This document shows positions 1 to 8,004 of a stretch of DNA of 31,351 nt, piece after piece. A program made the translations under genes and the position numbers. The DNA is taken from NCBI GenBank assembly GCA_049613665.1, contig JBMZCV010000049.1:1-31351 (forward strand). The letters are read 5' to 3'. The stretch is from JBMZCV01 sp049613665 (GTDB lineage Bacteria; Bacteroidota; Bacteroidia; Chitinophagales; UBA2359). Below the pieces are notes generated by a model that saw nothing but the letters and a program-made list of their open reading frames with translations, ran no database searches and was not told the origin of the DNA. Every line of letters starts with the position of its first letter. Position 1 is the first letter of the stretch.

Positions 1-114
1 ATTTGGCACTTTTTGGAGCGAAAAACAATATTCTTGTTATGCTTAAATTCGACACACCACCTTCAAGGTTTGAAGAGAAGTTTATCTGTATTTTTTTAAA
101 CAGAAAAAAACATA

Positions 115-576
115 TCAAATCCCAATCCCCTTATCCAACCAAATCATACCACTCTGCTCAAAATCCATTTTCTCAAACAAAGCCTTTGAAGCCATATTGT
201 CATTATCTCGGCAGGCAGCGATATAGACACATTCATTTTCCTTTGCCCATTTTAGCAGCCCATCGACCAAAATCGCCGCATATCCTTTTTTGCGAAAATC
301 GGCTTTCACATAAATATCGTTGAACCAAATATATTTTCCACCAGAACCTATGCCATAACAGACATTGAAAAAACAACAACCGAAGAGTTCCGTTGCTGTT
401 TTTCCGATGGCCAAAAAAGCGGCATTAGAGGAGGCCTGCAAAGCCAAATCAATAGCTTTTGCGATATGTTCCTCACTTTTCGGTCTGCCCAAAGCCTCGA
501 AATGCTCATACATTAGCACTTGCAAAGCTTTTTTTGTCGCTTCCAAACAATTGTTTTTAATATAAAAAATATTCAT
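115..576 (-). CDS. GNAT-family N-acetyltransferase
   Basis: This 153-residue protein has the GNAT fold pattern. Motif A lies at about residues 88-104, with the acetyl-CoA pyrophosphate loop R95-x-x-G98-Y-A. Motif B follows at about 125-140 (Asn127, then the F-x-K-M-x-F run ending near 139). A long N-terminal helix region precedes this, as is usual for the family. GNAT enzymes transfer an acetyl group from acetyl-CoA to an amine, but nothing here identifies the substrate. It starts 9 bp after the stop of the inositol monophosphatase gene on the same strand, so the two are probably co-transcribed. Length is normal and no defect is visible. The family call is secure; the substrate is unknown. 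Confidence 0.88.
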   Translation of the reverse strand: MNIFYIKNNCLEATKKALQVLMYEHFEALGRPKSEEHIAKAIDLALQASSNAAFLAIGKTATELFGCCFFNVCYGIGSGGKYIWFNDIYVKADFRKKGYAAILVDGLLKWAKENECVYIAACRDNDNMASKALFEKMDFEQSGMIWLDKGIGI

Positions 577-585
577 AACTAAAAA

Positions 586-1383
586 CTATTTGTGGCCTAA
601 ATGTTTGTGAATAAGACTAAAAAACTCGTTGTTCATATTGCCATTGTGAGCCACCATTTCGAAGCCGAAAATATAGTTGTTTTCGCCATTGAAATCACAT
701 ACTTTTCCGCCAGCTTCTTGCACAATAAAACTACCTGCTGCTACGTCCCACGGCTGAAGGCTATGCTCAAAAAAGCCATCGTAGCGGCCGCAAGCCACAT
801 AGCACAAGTCGATAGCAGAAGCACCCAAACGTCTGATGCCACGAGAGTCACGCATGAGTTGTTTGAGTACGACAACATAAGGGTCAATGACTTCAAAATC
901 GTAATATGGAAAGCCAGTCGATAGCAGAGCATCTTTGAGTTTGTCGGTTTTGCTCACGAAAATTTGTCTGCCGTTGAGGTATGCACCGCCACCTTGCCAC
1001 GCATAAAAACACTCCTTTCTATTCACTTCGTTTACTACGCCCAAAACGACTTTTCCCTTGTGCGTTAGGGCAATACTTACGCCATAACTTGGTATGTTAT
1101 ACAAAAAATTGGTCGTGCCATCGAGCGGATCGACAATCCATTGATAGTCGTTTGTGCTTCTTGCTACGGTTTCCTCTTCTACGATAAAGCCAGCAGTTGG
1201 CAAAATCTCTTGCAAGCCAGCCACAATTCGCTTTTCGGCTTCTTTATCCACATAGCTTACTAAATTGTTATGATATTTCGTAATGATGTCGTCGGCTTGC
1301 ACTTTGTCGGCTTCTTCGCCTATAAATTGGCTGACGGTTTTTGCTAAATCGCAGACTTTCTGACAAACGAGTTCTAAATTCAT
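586..1383 (-). CDS. Inositol monophosphatase family protein (SuhB-like)
   Basis: This 265-residue cytosolic Mg-dependent phosphatase has all the metal-site motifs of the IMPase/FBPase/CysQ superfamily. They are the Glu cluster at 69-71, the W-I-V-D-P-L-D-G-T-T-N-F block at 82-93 (Asp85 and Asp88 as metal ligands) and the P-W-D-V-A-A-G block near 211-217 (Asp213). Bacterial members dephosphorylate inositol-1-phosphate and related sugar phosphates; some (CysQ type) act on 3'-phosphoadenosine phosphates. Length and motif spacing fit the SuhB group better than CysQ, but the substrate cannot be fixed from sequence alone. It is the first gene of a minus-strand pair with the GNAT gene 9 bp downstream. 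The ATG start agrees with the family N-terminus. Confidence 0.93.
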   Translation of the reverse strand: MNLELVCQKVCDLAKTVSQFIGEEADKVQADDIITKYHNNLVSYVDKEAEKRIVAGLQEILPTAGFIVEEETVARSTNDYQWIVDPLDGTTNFLYNIPSYGVSIALTHKGKVVLGVVNEVNRKECFYAWQGGGAYLNGRQIFVSKTDKLKDALLSTGFPYYDFEVIDPYVVVLKQLMRDSRGIRRLGASAIDLCYVACGRYDGFFEHSLQPWDVAAGSFIVQEAGGKVCDFNGENNYIFGFEMVAHNGNMNNEFFSLIHKHLGHK

Positions 1384-1787
1384 ATTTGTAAATTGATTTT
1401 TTTTTTAGTGAAACATCAAAATAAAATGCTCACTTGTGAAAATTAATATGCCGATTTTTTCAATGCGTTAATACAAGTTAGCATGTATCTCTAACTAAAA
1501 GATATTCATTTTGTTAAACTCAGAATAACTGACAGGTTAATGTATATATTAAATCGTGTTTGACAACTAACGTTCAAAGTTAAGTAGAATGAGCATGAAA
1601 AGATAGTTTTTGTCGATTTTTAGCATAAAAAAACATTCTCTTTAAATGTTATGAATTTTTTTGCACAAAAAAAGCAATAATTAGCTGATTTATTTGTTTT
1701 AATGTTAAAAAAAGGTTAAGTTTGTATTAACTAAAGGTATTTAAATTAAAAATTTAAGATTATAAAAACATAAAATAAAAATTAACG
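1384..1787. other. Gene-free AT-rich spacer between divergent genes
   Basis: About 400 bp separate the divergent inositol monophosphatase gene and the PH-like membrane protein gene. I find no credible ORF or RNA gene. It holds a strong Bacteroidota promoter for the rightward gene (1693-1724). It also holds one copy of a degenerate motif, GATTTTTTCAATGCGTTA, at 1453-1470, which recurs near 11818 and 31119. A TAACGTTCAAA stretch near 1567-1577 resembles the end of the repeat at 5736-5898. Confidence 0.6.
1693..1724 (+). promoter_or_regulatory. Bacteroidota-type promoter for the PH-like protein gene
   Basis: A -33 element (TTTG ending at 1696) is followed, after 20 bp, by TAAGTTTG at 1717-1724. 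This matches the Bacteroidota consensus TTG-N19/20-TAnnTTTG exactly. Transcription would start near 1731, leaving a 5' leader of roughly 57 nt before the ATG at 1788. Confidence 0.65.
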
Positions 1788-2276
1788 ATGAAAGCAATAT
1801 TATATCAAGAAGAACAATTTTATCCAAAACATTACTTAGCTGGCTTTGCATTATTCATTGGTTTAGCCATTTATTTTTTCATAAAACAATATATTTTCAA
1901 TACGCTAAATGCTAGCGAAATGCCAATGATAGCAGTTGTTGCAAGCATTTTTATATTGATAGTAGGTTTTGTTTATTTGCTAAAAACTCACTTTTCAGTA
2001 AAAATAACAAACAAAAATTTAAAAATTAAATATGGAGCTTTACACGACCAAAAAGTCAAAATAAAACTGACAGATATTGAAGAATATGATATTGTGCATA
2101 TCTCATTTTTGGCACAATTAAGTGGAGGTAATGTACAGTTTAATACGAGAAGTCACGCTTTTGGCATTTTAAATAACAAAGTATTGAGCTTGAAATTGAA
2201 AAATGGTGAAAGATGGATAGTAGGCGTAAAAAATGCAGATAAATTGAGGCAAACTTTGAATAGTCTCAGTTTGTAG
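1788..2276 (+). CDS. Small membrane protein with PH-like cytosolic domain
   Basis: This 162-residue protein has two hydrophobic segments at about residues 16-36 and 46-65, then a hydrophilic C-terminal domain rich in short beta strands. The layout of two membrane spans, a strand-rich domain containing a K-I-K-Y-G-type turn, and a K-L-K-N-G-E segment near the end resembles bacterial PH-domain (bPH/YdbT-like) or DUF304-type membrane proteins. The match is by eye only. No catalytic motif is visible. It stands alone, with its own promoter at 1693-1724 and a strong terminator at 2311-2352. It could be a small stress or membrane-homeostasis protein, but the function is unknown. Confidence 0.75.
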   Translation: MKAILYQEEQFYPKHYLAGFALFIGLAIYFFIKQYIFNTLNASEMPMIAVVASIFILIVGFVYLLKTHFSVKITNKNLKIKYGALHDQKVKIKLTDIEEYDIVHISFLAQLSGGNVQFNTRSHAFGILNNKVLSLKLKNGERWIVGVKNADKLRQTLNSLSL

Positions 2277-2310
2277 TTATTTGTTGTTTTGCTAACTATT
2301 TAAACAAAAA

Positions 2311-2352
2311 AAACGCTATATCAAAAATTAAATATTTTTTGATATAGCGTTT
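2311..2352 (+). terminator. Rho-independent terminator after the PH-like protein gene
   Basis: A perfect 17-bp inverted repeat has arms at 2311-2327 and 2336-2352 and an 8-nt loop. Its core is ACGCTATATCAAAAA, and it is followed by a T run. The matching A run on the left side lets it work in either direction. Confidence 0.88.
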
Positions 2353-2605
2353 TTTTTGTGTGACCAAAAGCATGAATAGTTTTTACAAACGTAAATCTAC
2401 GGTTTCAAACAATTTGAGAAATACAAGTTGTTGTGTGAATATTCTTCTTTCAGACTCTGCGAGATTTGAGACAGAGTGTGTTATCATTAGGTGTAAGTTT
2501 GTCATTTTTAAAAGGTAATATGTGAAATAAAATTTTTGTAATAAGAGTCAGCCACTACTTAATAAAAGGCAAATTTATTGCTAAGACATTGTCAATTTTC
2601 TGAAA
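2353..2605. other. Gene-free spacer downstream of terminator
   Basis: Together with the terminator this makes a 330-bp gap between converging genes. I see no ORF. A CTCTG...CAGAG inverted pair with GAGATTTGAGACAGAG at about 2462-2477 faintly resembles the left end of the repeat at 5736-5898, but the match is too weak to call. Confidence 0.4.
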
Positions 2606-4117
2606 TTAATTTTGGCTTTGCGATAACTTAGTTTTTTTAATTTCAAGAAATGTTTTATCAGTTATTTTGCTTTGCAACCATGAAGTAATATCAAAGTAAA
2701 TATTTTCTTCAACAAAAGGCTGAATAGCTGTAAATAAAGCGATATACTCTTCAAACATTTTGTGGGTATCAAATCCTGAATTATAGTGGTACAACACATC
2801 TTCCATCAAGTTGATAAACAATATCTCATAGCGTGAGTTGATTCGGTGTGCTTTCAAATATTGTTTTGTTTTTTGAGTATGTTTTTCAAGATTTTTCAAA
2901 TCCTTTTGCTCCACAAAAATCAATAATTTTAGCATGAGACTCATTATATAAGCATCATTGTCGGTCTGCAATTTTGATAAATTAGCTATTTGTTTAAGAA
3001 AAATAATAGATTTGTCAAAATTGTTATTGATGAATAATACTTCAGCTACTTCATAAACGATGCCAATTTTATACATGGTTTTGATAGGAGCATCTTTTTT
3101 GTCTATAAATTGCTTGATAATAGGCAAGAGTTGCAAGGCTTTTTCAATTTCTAAACGCTCTTTATAGACTTGAATTTCGATAAAATAGGCTCTTATAAAA
3201 AGGTCGGTTTCAAGGTTGTTTTCTGCCACAAATGCATAAATACGATGCAATTGTTTGAGCATGTCGCTTACAAGCAAAGCATCTTGATAGTGTTTTAGGA
3301 AGAGTGAAATATTGGCATAGTTGTTAATAGTGGCGAGATAAGCTTCCCATTTTCGTTCTATATCGGCAGCGGCTCGCTCATTATACAACTCCACCAACGA
3401 TTGATAATGATAATGTGCCTTTGGATAGTCTTCTAAGTTTCGATGAATAGTCGCACAAATGGTATGATGTAGCAAACGAGCATTGATGGATTTTGCACTT
3501 TCTGCTTGCTGCAATAGCCTATCTTGCAAAAAATATTTTAGGCGTTTGGCTCGGTCGCCTCTTACCACTACATTTCCATCAAGTTCTTGTACCTTGAGAT
3601 GTAGCTCTCTGTATTGCCACAAATTTGATAGCTTTTGACACACGCTTATTGTCGTTCTAAAGGTTTGTTCTATATCTTTTTGATAGCCAGTATTGTAATA
3701 AGTGAGCGTGCGTTCCCAAATTAATATTTCGTGAATAGCCTCAAATAGCTCATTTTCAATGGCTAATGTATGAGTTTCTGCCAACAATTGATAGCAAAGC
3801 GAAAATTGTTTTAACTCATATAAAGTTTGTATGCTTTTCAAATTTTCATGCACCTCATCAACTACGCTATGTCGCTTTTTATTCAAAAATGTTAATAATT
3901 GTTGATATAAGATTTGATACACTTTTGCTAAATCTATCAGATTAGGCTCACTCAATGTAGTTTTTAAATTCGCTTCTTCAATGTCTTCATTTTTGTGCTG
4001 TACGAAATGTTGAAATAGTTGTTTTAAAGGAGATTTGGCGACATTCAAAAATTCAAGTTGTTGTTTTGTTGGAATATGTTTGATAAAAGATTGAAGCTCT
4101 AATAGTGTAATTCTCAT
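2606..4117 (-). CDS. Hypothetical protein, all-helical TPR-like repeats
   Basis: I do not recognise this 503-residue protein. It has no signal peptide or membrane span and is predicted almost entirely helical. Repeated amphipathic helix pairs carry L/A/Y spacing typical of tetratricopeptide-like (TPR) superhelices, mainly from about residue 95 to 450. The N-terminal 60 residues form a separate helical part. Such scaffolds bind other proteins and rarely catalyse reactions. The gene is isolated, with a convergent gene on one side and a 660-bp AT-rich gap on the other. The C-terminus is Lys- and Ser-rich. Similar lone proteins of about 500 residues occur widely in Bacteroidota, so a lineage-specific conserved protein is likely. 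Coding status is certain; function is unknown. Confidence 0.8.
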   Translation of the reverse strand: MRITLLELQSFIKHIPTKQQLEFLNVAKSPLKQLFQHFVQHKNEDIEEANLKTTLSEPNLIDLAKVYQILYQQLLTFLNKKRHSVVDEVHENLKSIQTLYELKQFSLCYQLLAETHTLAIENELFEAIHEILIWERTLTYYNTGYQKDIEQTFRTTISVCQKLSNLWQYRELHLKVQELDGNVVVRGDRAKRLKYFLQDRLLQQAESAKSINARLLHHTICATIHRNLEDYPKAHYHYQSLVELYNERAAADIERKWEAYLATINNYANISLFLKHYQDALLVSDMLKQLHRIYAFVAENNLETDLFIRAYFIEIQVYKERLEIEKALQLLPIIKQFIDKKDAPIKTMYKIGIVYEVAEVLFINNNFDKSIIFLKQIANLSKLQTDNDAYIMSLMLKLLIFVEQKDLKNLEKHTQKTKQYLKAHRINSRYEILFINLMEDVLYHYNSGFDTHKMFEEYIALFTAIQPFVEENIYFDITSWLQSKITDKTFLEIKKTKLSQSQN

Positions 4118-4776
4118 TTAATTTCGTATTGTTTAATGCTTATAGAACATAGTTTGTGCCAATTTTTTTTGTCTTTTTTTTGTTTTAAATAAATGAAAGC
4201 GACTAAAAGTTTATATCGTTAATTGATGGTGCAAAATCAAGTATGTATCTCATTTTTTAGGGCAAAAAAGGCTTTTTTATAAATGAAAAAATAAAAACAA
4301 TAGACTAATATTCCTCTTTTTTTTAAATGATTTTTTTTTAAATAAATAAAAAGCATTTTTAGGTAGTGATTTTTTTAAATAAAAAAGATATAATTGTCAT
4401 TAATGTTATACAATATGTCTAATTTCTGCTACTGTTTAAATTTTTTAGCTTCTCTGACAATTTTGAAAATAAATGAAAACAATTAGTTAATACAAACTAT
4501 CGTTTTATACAATTATTTAGCAATAGATTTTCGAAACCCCAAAAAACTCATTTACATCATTTTTTAGTTGTCGTAGGAAATACTTCGCACTTTATATAAC
4601 AAATGTTGATAATTTTCTATGTAAAATATAGGCAAATAGGCAAAAAAAGGTCTTTCACGCTTAAAAAAAAACGTGAAAGACCTAGATTAGATTGAATAGT
4701 TAATTGATTAGTCAGACAAATATATTCTGCATATTGCAAAATCTATTTTTGATGTTTGACTAAAATAAGCTTTCGT
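4118..4776. other. AT-rich gene-free stretch
   Basis: About 660 bp lie between the TPR-like gene and the DUF4197 gene. The sequence is extremely A/T-rich with many poly-A and poly-T runs. I find no supportable ORF or structured RNA. The only clear element is the terminator at 4648-4683 that serves the DUF4197 gene. Confidence 0.6.
4648..4683 (-). terminator. Rho-independent terminator after the DUF4197 gene
   Basis: A perfect 12-bp stem (AGGTCTTTCACG at 4648-4659 pairing with 4672-4683) encloses a 12-nt loop. Read on the minus strand it is followed by a run of seven T. It lies about 95 bp beyond the stop of the DUF4197 gene. Confidence 0.85.
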
Positions 4777-5631
4777 TTAATCGCCAAAAACCTTTTCGAG
4801 AATATCGGTAACACGAGCAATAGGGTCGGTTCTGATTTGTTTTTCTTCCTCGCCTACAAGGTGAAATAAGCCTACCAATGCTCTATCGGTAGTATGTTGT
4901 GCCAAGTTGGTTTCGACTGGCTGCAAACCTTGTGGAAAAATCTGGTCGGCAAGTCCAAAATTATCCAATACATCTAAGGTATTGACTGCAGCATTATATT
5001 TCGAAGTTATTTGTTGCCATGTTTGCTGTGCGTTGATATTCTCCAAAGCATCTTGAATATCGGGCTGAAAAGCACCACTCAAAGATGTCGTTGTCGCATT
5101 TTCGAGATAATCCGTAGCTGAACGATTGCCGCCATTCAAAATCGAAAAACCGTCTTCAATAGTAATATCCGTAATAGCATTTACAAAAATAGGAGCAGCT
5201 TTGTCGGCTGCATTTTCAGCCGCACCATTCATCTGTGTTACCAAATTGTTAGTTAGATTTGTAACGGCTGGCAAAGCTACATCATCAAGCAAAGTACCTA
5301 GTGCAATTTGGGCCGCAAAAGGCAAATTGTTGATTTCATCATCAAGGCTATTCGCAAAATTGAGAAGATTGTTGGCTTCATCTGGCAATACAATTTTGAT
5401 GAGCTGATTGTTTAAGTAACCACCTGCAAGATTGGCTTGCGAAACAGCCGTGTCAGTACCTACTGTGAGGGCGGTTTTTAGCCCTTCTATAACTTCTGCT
5501 TCAGTTAGCTCAGTATCTAAAATATTGTTTAGGTCTTCGCACGAAGTGATGCTGAACAATAGGGTAGTAGCGATAAATGTGACGCTCAAAAAATGATTGA
5601 TTTGACTATAACAAATTTTTGTTATGTTCAT
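4777..5631 (-). CDS. DUF4197 domain-containing lipoprotein
   Basis: This 284-residue protein starts with a signal peptide ending in a lipobox (S-I-T-S-C31), so it is likely lipidated and held in an outer or periplasmic membrane. From about residue 42 it follows the DUF4197 pattern: T-E-A-E-V-I-E-G-L-K-x-A-L near the start, a Y-L-N-N-x-x-I-K-I-x-L-P segment at about 70-85, then helical repeats. The C-terminal part ends in the R-T-D-P-I-A-R-V-T-D-I-L-x-K-V-F block characteristic of the family. DUF4197 proteins are common single-copy envelope proteins of Bacteroidota and Proteobacteria with no established function. The gene is alone, with its own terminator at 4648-4683. The family call is by eye but the motif order is convincing. 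Confidence 0.85.
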   Translation of the reverse strand: MNITKICYSQINHFLSVTFIATTLLFSITSCEDLNNILDTELTEAEVIEGLKTALTVGTDTAVSQANLAGGYLNNQLIKIVLPDEANNLLNFANSLDDEINNLPFAAQIALGTLLDDVALPAVTNLTNNLVTQMNGAAENAADKAAPIFVNAITDITIEDGFSILNGGNRSATDYLENATTTSLSGAFQPDIQDALENINAQQTWQQITSKYNAAVNTLDVLDNFGLADQIFPQGLQPVETNLAQHTTDRALVGLFHLVGEEEKQIRTDPIARVTDILEKVFGD

Positions 5632-6210
5632 ATTTATTATATTTTTTGTAAGAACCTGTTTACATTTTTCTTTTTGATATTTTTGGTAAGTCCTTATTTC
5701 AATTTTGATGCTTGCACCAAAAGATAAAGTTTACACTAAGTAATGTCAAAAAAATAAGTTCCCGATTTGAGGCAGAGATTTTTTGAGCTACAAGGCGAAA
5801 AACACAGTCATAGCCATAGCTACGGCGAGGCTTTTCAACGAAGTAGGTCAGAAAATGTCAATCGCAAATAAAGAAGTTATTTTTTGAACGTTACTAAGCC
5901 AAAGAAGTAAAATTTAGACAGATTCTAAAGTAAATGATTGATGTAGAAACGCAAAAATGAGCAAAATATTTTTAATATAGACAATGACTTAGGTAAAAAA
6001 AAGTTTTTTTTTCGAGAAAAAAACATTAGATTGTGAAATGTGTATGACATAGAAACTCTTGCTCAACTAAATAAGAAAAATAAATGGCTCATTGGTGGAA
6101 TCTAATATCTTAATTTTTAATATGTTGGCAACACAAATAAGCTGTATTAATTTAGTGCTTGACACTCAATTATATTTTCCTCCCTCAATTTTGCAACCAA
6201 AAAAACTGCT
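5632..6210. other. Gene-free spacer carrying a MITE-like element
   Basis: This 580-bp gap lies between divergent genes. Its main content is the 163-bp element with terminal inverted repeats at 5736-5898. The rest is AT-rich without a supportable ORF. No convincing TAnnTTTG promoter was found for either flanking gene. Confidence 0.55.
5736..5898. repeat. MITE-like element with 26-bp terminal inverted repeats (family C, full copy)
   Basis: The first 26 bases (5736-5761) and last 26 bases (5873-5898) are imperfect inverted repeats, matching at about 21 of 26 positions. The 163-bp interior is noticeably more GC-rich than its surroundings and has no ORF. Near 5810-5830 it holds an imperfect palindrome centred on TAGCTA. 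The left end, including CGATTTGAGGCAGAGATTTT, recurs in inverted orientation at 28840-28888. No transposase is present, so this would be a non-autonomous element or its relic. Confidence 0.72.
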
Positions 6211-6213
6211 GTG

Positions 6214-6537
6214 ATGATAAAACACTTACTTCTTTTCTTTTCTATGCTTTTGGCTACTACTCATGTTACATTTGGGCAATGTGAAAGCTTGTTTAACAAA
6301 TCATGTCCATACAATGTTAGTGATACGACATTTCAGCAGGTTATAGAAGCTGATGCTTATTGTTGTTATGCTTTTTGGGACACAACCTGTCAATCTAGCT
6401 ATGATTCTTTGCAACTAAATCGACATCAAAAAAGGTCTGCTACTGTTAAAAACGATACTTTGTGCGAAAGGTCACTTTGGCAAAAGAGTTCAGACGCTTT
6501 GTGTCAGTTTTTTTTAGTGCAAGTGTTTTGGCTTTGA
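6214..6537 (+). CDS. Small secreted Cys-rich protein with CC-x3-WD-x2-C motif
   Basis: A GTG at 6211 sits just before an ATG at 6214; I prefer the ATG, giving 107 residues. A signal peptide of about 21 residues ends in T-F-G before Q-C-E-S. The mature part has eight cysteines and contains the segment D-A-Y-C-C-Y-A-F-W-D-T-T-C near residue 48. This fits the pattern D-x-x-C-C-x3-W-D-x2-C, seen as a short repeat in large secreted proteins of Bacteroidota and other phyla. Here it occurs once, in a very short protein. The last 15 residues are hydrophobic and follow a run of eight T, so the 3' end may be decayed. It could be a remnant of a larger exported protein. No function can be assigned. Confidence 0.6.
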   Translation: MIKHLLLFFSMLLATTHVTFGQCESLFNKSCPYNVSDTTFQQVIEADAYCCYAFWDTTCQSSYDSLQLNRHQKRSATVKNDTLCERSLWQKSSDALCQFFLVQVFWL

Positions 6538-6710
6538 TGTGCTTTTTAGAAACTAAAGAAACTGTTTAAATAGCTACTAATAATATAACTATATTCTAAA
6601 ATAAGAATAGCTGAAACTAAATAGTCAATATATTTATTAATGTTATTTTATATAAAATAATGTCTTTGTCTTTATTGTGTAAATTTTTTGTGTAACAAAC
6701 TCTATTAGAA

Positions 6711-6740
6711 TTGTTTTGCTAAGATGAAAGCGTACCTTTA
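6711..6740 (+). promoter_or_regulatory. Possible promoter for the secreted nuclease/phosphatase gene
   Basis: A TTG at 6711-6713 and TACCTTTA at 6733-6740 are separated by 19 bp. This matches the Bacteroidota consensus except for the final base (A instead of G). It lies 32 bp before the ATG at 6772. Confidence 0.4.
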
Positions 6741-6771
6741 CAAGCTTTTTAAATAACAAAACTAATTTAAT

Positions 6772-7878
6772 ATGAAAAAACTGCTATGTATAGCAATAAT
6801 TGCTATATGCTTCGCCCTGTGTGCTAGTTTGCAAGCACAAACCACCCAAAACATTACAGTAATGACCTATAATATATTGCGATTTCCTAATGCAAATAAC
6901 AACAATGTAAATGGAAATGATGCCGCTCGCATTGTTTATTTTCGTGAAATTGTGGAGGCGGCAGCAGCAGATATTATTGTTATACAAGAAATGACTGCTG
7001 ATGCAGGTGCGACTATGCTTGTCAATGAACTAAACACAAACGGAACAACAGGCAAAACTTATGCTCGTGCCAGCACTTATACAGGTTATGGCGGTTTTTC
7101 CCCTTTGGGAAATATGTTGATTTACAATACCGATTTATTTAATCTTGTTAGCCAAGCCGAATTGCCTCGCACCAATACTGCTTCGCACAATGGAGAAACA
7201 GTTATTTCGCCACGAGCAAATAGCTATTATGAAATAGAAGCTTATAATGCTGATTGTTCTGCCACTATTCCGCTTCATATTTTTAGTGCTCATCTGAAAG
7301 CAGGTAGCAGTGGTGCTACAGCAACTGAAATTGCAGATAGAGACCGCCGAAATTTAGGTGCTTTAGATTTAATGGATTTTATAAACAATTTGCCAACGAA
7401 TAGCAATATTATTGCTGGTGGCGACTTCAATTTTTATGGTGCTACTGTTGAGCCAGCATATCTCAATATTTTAGAAAATACAAATAGCAATCCTTTATTC
7501 GATGTCTTGAATGGCTGGACACGAAATAATGCGGCAAATGCTTCCAAATATACACAATCTTCAAGAAGCGGCGGAAATAGTTTGTATGGAAATAGCGGTG
7601 CTGGCGGCGGCCTCGACGACCGTTTCGATTTTTTGTTTATGAGCGATGATGTGCAGAACAACACAAATAATGTGAGCTATATCGCCAATAGTTACGAAAC
7701 TTTTGGTAGTGCAAATATCTGGAATGGAGATGTTACAGATGGAAATTCGCCCATAAAAACGCAATTGCAAGCTATGTCAGACCATTTACCTGTTGTTATG
7801 GAATTAGAATTGACTTTTCCAGAAGCTTCTTGCAACACAACTGTTACAACTTGTAATGCAAATTGTGGAAATTTTTAG
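6772..7878 (+). CDS. Secreted endonuclease/exonuclease/phosphatase family protein
   Basis: This 368-residue protein has a clear signal peptide (residues 1-23, ending A-S-L-Q-A-Q). The EEP fold motifs follow in order: M-T-Y-N-I-L at 31-36 (Asn34), the metal-binding Glu in I-Q-E-M (Glu73), S-A-H-L-K-A-G, G-G-D-F-N-F (Asp and Asn of the active site), and S-D-H-L-P-V near the end (catalytic Asp-His pair). EEP enzymes are metal-dependent phosphodiesterases or nucleases. An exported one may degrade extracellular DNA or act on phospholipids or sugar phosphates, but the substrate cannot be read from sequence. The tail has a short Cys cluster (three Cys in the last 15 residues) rather than a T9SS domain. 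All catalytic motifs are intact. Confidence 0.88.
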   Translation: MKKLLCIAIIAICFALCASLQAQTTQNITVMTYNILRFPNANNNNVNGNDAARIVYFREIVEAAAADIIVIQEMTADAGATMLVNELNTNGTTGKTYARASTYTGYGGFSPLGNMLIYNTDLFNLVSQAELPRTNTASHNGETVISPRANSYYEIEAYNADCSATIPLHIFSAHLKAGSSGATATEIADRDRRNLGALDLMDFINNLPTNSNIIAGGDFNFYGATVEPAYLNILENTNSNPLFDVLNGWTRNNAANASKYTQSSRSGGNSLYGNSGAGGGLDDRFDFLFMSDDVQNNTNNVSYIANSYETFGSANIWNGDVTDGNSPIKTQLQAMSDHLPVVMELELTFPEASCNTTVTTCNANCGNF

Positions 7879-7890
7879 CGACTTTAAAAA

Positions 7891-8000
7891 TTTAGACATA
7901 CTATTTTTCTGAAAAATGATATATTATAAAGTAAGTTTGTTCAGCTTTTCGAGCTATTAGAAATATGTCATTTTTTTGTTGTTGTAATAGTATGTCTAAA
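7891..8000. repeat. 110-bp inverted-repeat element
   Basis: TTTAGACATACTA at 7891-7903 is repeated exactly in inverse as TAGTATGTCTAAA at 7988-8000, bounding 84 bp of AT-rich sequence. It fills almost the whole space between the convergent nuclease and bshC genes. The right arm resembles TAGTATGTTTAA(A/G) inside the family A repeats (16738-16750 and 26545-26557). It could act as a bidirectional terminator-like structure, but the long loop fits a small MITE relic better. Confidence 0.6.
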
Positions 8001-8004
8001 TAAC

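Noticed and set aside
3..323. Open frame of 106 codons on the plus strand at the left edge
   Set aside because: It overlaps the well-supported GNAT gene in antisense and shows no recognisable domain; composition is that of an antisense shadow.
2459..2480. Possible extra copy of the family C repeat (GAGATTTGAGACAGAG)
   Set aside because: Only about 14 bases match and neither end of the element is present.
4118..4776. Possible non-coding RNA in the 660-bp AT-rich gap
   Set aside because: Apart from the terminator no stable stem, GC-rich island or promoter was found.
5126..5407. Antisense open frame inside the DUF4197 gene
   Set aside because: It lies wholly within a real gene on the other strand and has no domain or start signal.
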